64,000 bases of DNA from Sarcomyxa edulis (taxonomy: Eukaryota; Basidiomycota; Agaricomycetes; Agaricales; Mycenaceae). The notes under the pieces were generated by a model. That model made no database searches, had not been told where the DNA came from, and saw nothing but the letters and a program-made list of their open reading frames with translations. Below are positions 55,760 through 64,000 of this stretch, piece after piece; the first letter of the stretch is position 1; each line of letters starts with the position of its first letter. The DNA is taken from positions 1,550,001 through 1,614,000 of the forward strand of contig QUOL01000005.1 of NCBI GenBank assembly GCA_009761415.1, in the 5' to 3' direction. The translations under genes and the position numbers were made by a program.

Positions 55760-57507
55760 ATGAAGCACCTGTACCCCAAGCTTTCCCAGAACGTCGCCTC
55801 AACGAATACCATGAAAGCTGCACGATACTATGGTCCCGGCGACATTCGCGTCGAACTTGACGTCCCAGAGCCTCAACCAAGTGATGGGCAGATCAAGATC
55901 AAGGTATCTAGATATTACTTTTCTCGAGTGCTTGTGTGCGACTCAGCTATGAGTATAGATTGCATGGTGTGCTTGCGATATATGGAAAGAATCTGGTCGG
56001 TGACAATGCTTATGCTTCGATGTTTCGTTTCTAGGAATGGAAGTCAGTGCTCCAGTACTACATGTCGACGATATCTGACATTCAGAGATTCCAGTCTGTG
56101 GAAGCGACTTGCACGCGTTCCTGGCACCCGTCACTAAATTCCCGACGACCACTCGAGCGAATGAAATAACAGGGGAGACTCTACCCATCACGATGGGTCA
56201 CGAGTAAGTGATCTACGGACCCTTCACTCCAAGGTACCTACTTACACGCTGGTAGATTCTCCGGCACTATCGTGGAGCTGGGGAATGGCGTAGACGGCAG
56301 AAAGTACTCAGTCGGCCAAAACGTTGTCGTGTAAGTTTGTTATAGACTGGTATCGAACCTGTACTGATGCTATGCGATCAGAGAACCCCTTTTATCCTGC
56401 ATGAAGATGGACTCGTGCAAGGCTTGCGCGGAGGGCAGTCGTAATCTATGTGCCCAGGCCAATTTCATCGTATTTATCGATGGGTTCTTTCCCTGTGCAT
56501 CGTCCTCTGCTCATACTCATCTTGGTGTTGAATCTAGGGCGTTGGAGGTGGGGGAGGAGGTCTTGCGGAATATGTTTCTGTCGACGAGAAGCTTGTCCAC
56601 GTTCTTCCGGATAACATCTCGCGTGAGTCGTCAGCCTTTCTCTGCGGTGATCATCCTCAAGTATATCGGCATGCAGTCGAAGTGGGAGCTTGCATAGAGC
56701 CTTTAGCTGTTGCGTGGCACGCTGTCAAGCGATCTAGATTCAAAAAAGGAGACAGGGCTCTTATTCTCGGCGCTGGTCCGGTTAGTGCATGTGCCACTCG
56801 AATCATTGACCTACTAGAACTAAACTTCTTTCTAGATCGGGTTGTTTATATTGAAGGTGCTGAGGTCAGATTCAATTGCTTGCATCTCAATTGTAAGGTA
56901 TTGATTGACTGTGATATATACCCAGGGCTCTCGACCCAGAAGCTGAGGTCATAATCTCCGAGCCAGCTGCCCTACGCCGCGAGCTTGCCGTCACACACGG
57001 CGCGTCCCTCGCTGTCGATCCGTTGATTGAGAATGTCGTCGCCGCCGCGCAGGGAGTGGACGTCGCATTTGACGCAGCAGGTATTCAAGCAAGCCTAGAC
57101 ACGGCTATGAGAAGCGTGAAACCGAGAGGTGTCGTAGTCAATGTGGCTGTCTGGGAACAGGAAGCGAAGGTGAACATGAACTTTATGCTCATGCGTGAGA
57201 TTACGATGACAGGTGAGCGCACATCCGCACACAGTCTTTATAGGTATTCATTTCATCTTTGACTGTAGGAATCATCGGATACGATCGCGTCCATTCGGAC
57301 GTGATTGAAGCCTTAGCTGCAGGCAAGATTGTCGGAATTGAGAATTTGATCACGAGTAGGGTGGCAATTGAGGATGTCGTCGAGAAGGGCTTTCGTGTAC
57401 TTTTGAACGATAAAGATGTTCAGGGTGAGTCCTTGCCGGATACGGTTGTTTATTCTGGTGCACACTAATACGAACATTTGGCAGTGAAGATACTCATACA
57501 TCCTTAA
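55760..57507 (+). CDS. Zinc-dependent medium-chain dehydrogenase, (R,R)-butanediol dehydrogenase-like, copy 1
   Basis: NAD(P)-dependent alcohol/polyol dehydrogenase of the MDR family, probably cytosolic. The conserved start is MKAARYYGPGDIRVE at 55811; an in-frame ATG at 55760 would add 17 residues. Two consecutive 8-nt exons (55959-55966 and 56035-56042) give IAWNGI before CGSDLHAF, which supplies the catalytic-zinc Cys. GHEFSGTIVELG carries the second zinc ligand; CMKMDSCKACAEGSRNLC is the structural-zinc loop. GGLAEYVSVDEKLVHVLPDN, CIEPLAVAWHAVKRS and ALILGAGP (Rossmann fold) follow. The end is IIGYDRVHSDVIEALAAGKI, ENLITSRVAIEDVVEKGF and VKILIHP. About ten exons. A tandem paralogue follows. 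Confidence 0.85.
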
Positions 57508-58020
57508 GGAATTCCTGTCAATACTCCCTCCGTTGTCATTTGCTCTGTATGTATCTCGAGTTTTAGATGCGATGGTCGCGGTCAGTGCTCAGTCGATATA
57601 CTTCAAGTTGGTAAGTTTCCTCTATCATAACGTGGACGTCGTCATTGCTGCCCTGCCCAGCGACTCGGAGATGAATCAAAGACGAATACTTACGGACCTG
57701 AGACGTAGCCTGCGCATCAGGGTGAAACCGGGCATCGTCAATGTGACCCTCGTACGATTCAAATATAAAGGACCATGGGTTGACCATGGGATTCATCCTA
57801 TTGGATTTTCCAAAGGCTGACTCGTATCACTTGTTCATTTGCGCCTGTTATAATCCGAGAACCTCATCTTCTACATCCCGATCCGGTGACATACGAAGCC
57901 GAATTTCAATTTCCAGATTCCTTTATATCGGCGTCATATGCATCACGTTGTTATCTGATTATTCCCACATCTCGTTTCCCCCTCGCAAGGATTCACCTCG
58001 AGCTTTACATTTGACGACAA
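57508..58020. other. Spacer between tandem dehydrogenases
   Basis: About 510 bp holding the copy 1 3' end and the copy 2 promoter. A 95-codon frame at 57533-57820 has no motif. Confidence 0.45.
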
Positions 58021-59701
58021 TGAAAGCTGCAAGATATTACGGTCCTGGTGATATTCGTGTGGAACAGATTCCGGAGCCCCAGCCTAAAGACGGACAGGTC
58101 AAGATCAAGGTACGTAACGCTTCCGCGTCGACTCTGAATAGGTTTGACAAACAAAGTTCTTAAATGTATACAGATTGCATGGTAATACGAGCTCCCATTC
58201 TATCTTCTTACCGCTGATACCTCGCCGCCTATCTGCAGGAATGGAAGTCAGTCCAAATCGTCTCTGTAACACTGTAGAAAGTATCTGATGTCATCGGGCT
58301 TCAGTCTGCGGGAGTGACTTGCACGCATTCCTCACCCCAATGGCTATCTTTCCTACTGCTACCAAGCCCAACGAGATCACTGGAGAGAGTCTCCCGATCA
58401 CCCTGGGTCACGAGTGAGTATCATTTCTCCGCAGATGCGTCGTGACATCGCAATATCTCAAATGACCATTAGATTTTCCGGCACCATTGTTGAGCTCGGA
58501 GAAGGCGCCGATAGCAATAAGTATTCTATTGGCCAACATGTTGTCGTGTAAGTCTTCAAATGCATGCAAACTTTTGTGGAAACTGATTCTTAACACGTGC
58601 GCTTAGTGAACCACTCATCTCGTGTATGAAGACGAACACTTGCTTGCCATGTTCGTCGGGTACCAGAAATATCTGCGAACACGTGAACTTTATTGGTATT
58701 GGAGGATGGGGTGGAGGTCTGGCAGAATACATTTCTGTGGATACGAAATATGTGCATATCCTGCCCAATAATATTCCTCGTGAGTTCCTCCCGACGCCTC
58801 GATATTGTGATCTGGATTGAATCTCTTCCTTTCAGTCGACGTTGCAGCTTGCGTTGAACCGCTCTCTGTCGCCTGGCACGCAGTCAAAAGGTCGGGCTTC
58901 AAGAAAGGAGGCTCGGCGCTTGTCATAGGTGCTGGCCCGGTATGCCGCTTCTACTTTTGTGTCGATGGAGGCGGATTACTTATTTGCCGACATAGATCGG
59001 ATTGTTCGTCCTAAAGGCTCTGAAGTGCGTATCTATAACGACTACTCTCTGATGTCTGATTGATCTGAGCATCATACCATCAGAGCTATCGATCCTGATG
59101 CTACAGTCATAGTATCAGAACCAGCCGCTATCCGACGCGAACTCACAATAAAGCATGGCGCGACGCTTGCTCTTAACCCCATCACTGAGGACGTACCCGC
59201 TGCCGTCCACGCTGCGACAAACGGAAACGGTGCTGATGTTGCCCTTGACGCTGCTGGGATCCAAGCTAGTCTTGATGCGGCTATCTTGAGCGTCAGACCG
59301 AGGGGTACTGTGGTCGAAATTGCGCTTTGGGAGAAGGAGCCAACGATCAATATCAGTCACGTCCTGATGCATGAAATTGTCGTTACCGGTGAGCTCAAAT
59401 CTCTTAAATTCAGGCGTTTCACGAGCTGACCTGAAGTGTATCGCTCCCCTTTCCTTTCGAAGGTGTAATCGGCTATGATCGTGTCCATCCCGAGGTCATC
59501 GAGGCGCTCGCGTCGGGAAAGCTCAATAATATTGAGGACTTGATCACCAGCAAAGTTGCCATTGAGGATGTTGTCGATAAAGGTTTCAATGCACTGATCA
59601 AAGAGAAAGATACTCAAGGTCAGCCCATCGATTGATCCACCTTTCATTGCAATTGCTGATCGTCCACGATTCTTATAGTGAAGATCCTCATCCATCCCTG
59701 A
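58021..59701 (+). CDS. Zinc-dependent medium-chain dehydrogenase, (R,R)-butanediol dehydrogenase-like, copy 2
   Basis: Tandem paralogue of copy 1 in the same orientation, with the same intron positions. Starts MKAARYYGPGDIRVEQIPEP. Exons 58174-58181 and 58239-58246 are 8 nt each and again encode IAWNG ahead of ICGSDLHAF. Zinc and domain blocks: LPITLGHEFSGTIVELG, CMKTNTCLPCSSGTRNIC, GGLAEYISVDTKYVHILPNN, CVEPLSVAWHAVKRSGFKKG and ALVIGAGP. The C-terminal part is AATNGNGADVALDAAGIQAS, then VIGYDRVHPEVIEALASGKL, EDLITSKVAIEDVVDKGF and VKILIHP. All ligands preserved; no defects seen. The two copies diverge enough to be functionally distinct. Confidence 0.86.
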
Positions 59702-60616
59702 GGTGCGAATCGAGCCAATCTCATCCACAACCCTGTCTGGTGAATGTAAGATAGTACTTCCCTCACTGTACAAATCAATATGCCTCGAAAACTCTGATAT
59801 ACTTATGTTGTACTTGTATCTCCGAAACAATCGGAGTATGATTTGTCCCTGTTATTTGTGCGTATCAATGCCGTTTGAAAGTGAACTCAACTCCAACTCC
59901 GAAACTCCAACTTGAAAACTTGAAGCTGTCCATTGCATGGACCACAAAAGATTGTACATGTGCTAGAGTCGTGTCAGTTCAAATCTCCGCCTCATCATCC
60001 GAAGACCGGGGGTTCTCTGCGCTGTACGCATCTATAAATATTCTCTTCGTCAAAGATACTCGTCTTTTTCATTGGCTCAGGCTAGACTTCCATCACTGCA
60101 CTGACATCTCAGCCATGGCTCTGTCACGACGGGAAGCTTTCAATTGGTCGAAGGACCCACTGCGTACCATAGGCTCGGTCTGATCAAGGAAAAGGCATTC
60201 TCGGATCTCAGCTTAAAAAGTTGTTGATCTTACTGCCTACATCGGTTCACTATCCACAGGTATTGGACTTGAAGCTCTGGCTCTCCATGTCTCTACCAGT
60301 ATACATCTTTGTCCCTGTACATCCTCAGCCTTTCCTTGCTTTCGAGTTTTGGGTCGGACTATGACCATTGGCTTGCGCGCTTCTTGTCCTTGATGCAATC
60401 GGGAACCATCGCCCTAAATTCTGTTGATCAATTGTTGTGGTCGACAGGCATGCCATTGGTATCTTCGTATGTAAGTGAGTGCCACAGGATTGATTGAAGG
60501 ATGCTCCCCTTCGTTTCATCTCGGGGGACTTTCTACGTTCAGTGGTTTGAACACTCCCCAAAACCTTTGCTCTTGACTCAGTCGCCTGGTGCGCTCTGAG
60601 TGGCTAACAGCCCACC
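59702..60616. other. About 900 bp, no recognised gene
   Basis: Frames of 60-100 codons are present but none carries a motif or matches the flanking genes. Presumably promoter and 5' UTR of the following membrane protein gene. Confidence 0.4.
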
Positions 60617-62631
60617 ATGTCACCACTCGCCTCGAGCCGTCTGGCATTCAACCCATCGTCCTCTGACTTGTCCGCATTCACGTGAGTCCTTATCTGTAAA
60701 TCGACTTCTTCCTCGTCAGCTTAATTAGACCTGAAGCGAAGTCCCTCTGGTATCCATTTGAATCCTGGTTTGTGGTAGTGCATTCACCTAATAGTCACCA
60801 ATCTCTCTAGTTCTTCGGATACGTGTTCTCATTCCTTCTCCAAGGTATCTTGATGGTGCAAGTTTGTGCGTAGACTTCTTTATTTTCTTGCACATATCAA
60901 TTGATTATATCCCAGTTGCATACCAGATCTCATTTCCGCGTGATTCACGCTGGCTCAAGTTGCTGGGTATGACCGTCTCGTTGAAGACCTTACGACATCG
61001 ATTTGATCATACGCACTCAGTTTGGCTTGTGTTTTTTCTCGAGTGTACCTCGTCCTTCTGGGCTTTATATGCGGCCATCAACAGTCTTCTGAAGAATGAT
61101 GCCCTCTACGCTGTGGAATTGATTTGGGCCTTTCGAATTTTGGGCCCCCTTTGTGGAGCTGGTGTGTTTGCTTCTTCCCATTCGATTATCGGAATTTTTT
61201 TGACATGGCTTTACAATGCCAGTGACTCTCCTTGTTCACATATTTTATTCTTGGAGGATACGAAAATTGGGCAACCTCGTATTTATCCCTATAATCATTA
61301 TCGTGGTACGTACCCCAAACATTTTCAACCCATAGCCTAATTGAACCACGAACTATCACAGATATCTCTCGGTCAATGTGTCATGGTTTCTATCTCTGGT
61401 GTTATGGTAAGTCCATTGTCCCTCTTTCACGTCATGCGACTGCGTGCTTCCTGTTTTGAACGATGTACAGTTCACCCTAGAAGCAGGGGATCTTACTATC
61501 GATCACCCAGATTTTCTTGCTATAAACATAGTATGGCTCGGCGGGAGTGGTTTTTGCGATATAATCATCACTGTTACACTGGTTGTGCTTGTGAGTTCAG
61601 CGTACATCGTCATACCACCAGTTGCTTATTGACGGGAATAGCTACATCGAGCTGCTTCAAATGTCAGACGCTCCCAGACAAAGTCTATCTTGGACAGAGT
61701 CATTATGATCACAGTCGAAACTGGAATGGTGACGGGATTCGGCGCTCTGACGGAATTAATTCTCTTCCTCGTCTTCCGGAACACGTTCATCCATTTTGTC
61801 CTGTGAGCTGAATAGTCCCCTGCATAACAGTATTAGTCTCTGACCTCCTACGCTCCAGATTTCTTCTATTGCCAAAACTGTAAGTTGGCTTCGGTCCCCA
61901 GTGACATCGACAGATATTGATGACAGACTTCTTCTCTAGTTATGCCAACTGCATGATGGCCACCTTGAATGGCCGTTTATTTATGCCAGGACGCGTCTTC
62001 GAAGACGGTACTGGCCAAAGTCCGGTTCCATGTCCTACTACCCGCTTTGATTCTCCTGCCATATTCCCCGCATCCAGGAACCTCGCATCATGGGAAAATT
62101 CGAGTTCTCAGGTCCCTATTGGCAGCAAGGACTTTAATACCGTAAGTTCCGTCTCTACCTCAATAACATCTTTCGGATATGTGTTGAGATCAGGTCTCGT
62201 CCCAGAAATATATAACTCAACTTCCATTCCGAGATATCTACGTCCTCTCAACAAGACGAGAAATACCTCACGACCAAATTGCTCTGAACGATGCACTGTT
62301 GCCAAACACACATATCGTGAGCTGCGTCGAAGTTCATGACTTGCACTCGCTGATTTGTGCATAGTTGACTGAAGAAAGGTTTCGAAACTCGGACAGTCGA
62401 TCGACAGACTCATTTGATCCTTACGCTGACGTCCTTGACATTACTTCCGTCAAAGACACAGTTACTGTACGCTTTATATTGACCCTCAGTCGTTCAAGGT
62501 TGCTCACAATCCATTAACTGTACAGGATATCAACACCACCTATATGCCAGAGGTTCAGTCTCGACACCTAGTCACCCCGTTGCCTCGCATGTCATCCCTG
62601 CCAAGTTTCGCAGAGAAGATTGTGGTTTGAG
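60617..62631 (+). CDS. DUF6534-type multipass membrane protein
   Basis: Agaricomycete family of seven-helix-like membrane proteins of unknown role. Starts MSPLASSRLAFNPSSSDLSA, then FFGYVFSFLLQGILMVQVFA, and the family motif YQISFPRDSRWLKLL. Further segments include IVWLGGSGFCDIIITVTLVV, RVIMITVETGMVTGFGALTE, LILFLVFRNTFIHFVL and FLLLPKLYANCMMATLNGRL. The K-L-Y-(A/S)-N-x-x-x-A-x-L-N-x-R ending is diagnostic. A long cytoplasmic tail follows over three more exons (DVLDITSVKDTVT, then TPLPRMSSLPSFAEK) and stops at 62631. The stretch 61000-61440 is the least certain part of the exon model. Confidence 0.72.
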
Positions 62632-62978
62632 TAGACTGCATCCATCTTATGCAATCCTTCTTCGTGCTACGCTTGGACTTGTCCCGTCGAAGTCTGCCAG
62701 TGCATAAATCGGGCTTTCGCGATTTCCGCATGATCAATATAAAATTTATATCTTATCGACCAGGGTGCGCATGCCCGTCAATGATCGTGCACCATTACCG
62801 GTAGCACAGTGGGAAGATGCTTCTAACAATGCATCCATCCACATGTCTCGACTGACAATTTACTCACCGTCAGGATTTAAAAGGCACAATGGGGTCATAT
62901 CGAATTGAGTTACATTGCTGATTGTCCGATAACACTCTAACAGTCAGTTAATCTTCATTTCATCTACAGTTCATAACG
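62632..62978. other. Spacer before amidase gene
   Basis: About 350 bp; promoter region of the amidase. Nothing else recognised. Confidence 0.4.
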
Positions 62979-64000
62979 ATGAGTAACATCTCGGAACGCG
63001 TCAATTTGGCTTGTCGGAATTGGTTCATCGTTCTCTTTGGCATTCTTATCTCTGCTCGATTTGTTGCTCTGGCTCAGGAGCTTAATAGGTCCATTCCTCC
63101 CATTGTTATGATGACGGTAACCAATGCGGAGGCCTCCAAAGCCAAATTCCCTGATTTATACGAGGCATCTATCGCTGAGCTCAACCTAGGATTGGACGAA
63201 GGGCATTTTACGAGTGTAGATCTGGTGAAGGTAGGCGGGTATCTCCACCAAACGCTCTGCATCACTCATCTCATACGATCTTGACAGGCGTATTTTGCAA
63301 GAATTGACGAGGTCAACCTTCAGGGCGCCACCCTACGCGCTGTAATCGAGATGAATCCGCAGGCTTTGGCTCAAGCAGCGGCTCTCGACTTCGAGCGGAA
63401 ATCTAAGGGACCTCGTAGTCTCCTTCACGGAATACCGATCATTGTCAAGGACAACATCGCAACTCTACACAGTGAAGGTGAGATGAGTCTGTCCAACGTA
63501 TTTTTTGCGTCGTGGATTAATGTCATCCAGGAATGAACACAACCGCCGGTGAGAGAGAGAATCTTCGTTCTTCTGTTCATCAATATGGTGAAATTGTACT
63601 GAGATATCTCGCAGGCTCTTTTGCGCTCCTAGGTTCTGTTGTTCCTAGAGATGCTGGAGTGGCTGCACGTCTCCGGGCCGCAGGGGCAATAATTCTAGGC
63701 AAAGCCAATCTATCCGAATGGGCAAACTTCCGCGGAAGTGTTCCTTCTGGATTCTCGGGGAGAGGTGGCCAAGCTACGAGTCCATACTTTCCGCTTGTTG
63801 ACCCTTCAGGCTCCAGTAGCGGGAGTGGTATCTCTGCGGCAATCGGTCTCGCTGCTGGCACACTAGGATCTGAGACTGACGGCTCTATTGTCTCTCCAAG
63901 CAGCAGAAATAATGTTGTAGGTATCAAACCAACGGTTGGCCTTACGTCTCGTAGTGGAGGTACGTGCTAGTTCGAACCGAGATTAGGATGTTTATTGATT
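62979..64000 (+). CDS. Amidase signature family protein, 3' end beyond window
   Basis: Hydrolyses an amide bond; the substrate is not predictable. Exons seen: 62979-63230, 63288-63477, 63531-63548 and 63615-63959, after which an intron runs to the window edge. A hydrophobic N-terminal segment (WFIVLFGILISARFVALAQ) suggests secretion or membrane anchoring. Family blocks: DLYEASIAELNLGLDEGHFT, GIPIIVKDNIAT with the catalytic Lys, GMNTTAGSFALLGSVVPRDA, GAIILGKANLSEWANFRG, then SGSSSGSGISAAIGLA and GTLGSETDGSIVSPSSRNNV with the Ser-cisSer-Lys triad serines. The 18-nt exon 3 encodes MNTTA. The C-terminal half is outside the window. Confidence 0.85.

Overview
The window is nuclear DNA of a filamentous basidiomycete, most likely an Agaricomycete. 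Genes carry many short (about 50-60 bp) GT-AG introns and very small exons. Two gene families typical of Agaricomycetes are present (DUF6533- and DUF6534-type membrane proteins), together with a Ty1-copia retrotransposon and conserved eukaryotic genes (hexokinase, SPT5, BRO1, two MICOS subunits). No CRISPR, operon, rRNA or convincing tRNA was seen.

Layout. 1-4.0 kb: 3' part of a hexokinase gene and an AIM9-like (APH-fold) phosphotransferase gene. 4.3-18.3 kb: an accessory cluster of eleven copies of a two-exon gene for an unrecognised protein of about 175-183 aa (here 'family R'; ten intact, one pseudogene, plus a 3'-end relic). Three genes of a second family ('family P') are interspersed; their conserved core reads like a PD-(D/E)XK nuclease fold. 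Several R genes and two P genes share an upstream GGTGGCC motif about 105-135 bp before the ATG, with a TATA-like element below it in some. This cluster is the best candidate for an undescribed system. 18.6-30.3 kb: GH5 glycosidase with a probable inactivating stop, MICOS subunit MIC12, a convergent pair of DUF6533 membrane proteins, a DJ-1/PfpI protein and an F-box/LRR protein.

30.5-53 kb: SPT5, MICOS subunit MIC10, BRO1, and two inverted copies of a P-loop ATPase gene whose middle two kilobases are almost identical while both ends diverge (a gene-conversion signature). Between the ATPase copies lie BRO1, an intact copia element with apparently identical 446-bp LTRs and a TGAGG target duplication, and a hAT-like transposase remnant that the copia element entered. 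A MITE-like element with 26-bp terminal inverted repeats follows. 53-64 kb: a small membrane protein, two tandem zinc alcohol/butanediol dehydrogenases with conserved 8-nt microexons, a DUF6534 membrane protein, and the 5' part of an amidase gene that runs off the window.

Exon models were read by hand from splice signals, frame and family similarity. For hexokinase, AIM9-like, SPT5, MIC10, MIC12, DJ-1, the intact R genes, the P genes and the 53.2-kb gene the summed exon lengths are exact multiples of three. No database or alignment was available, so family names rest on recognised motifs.
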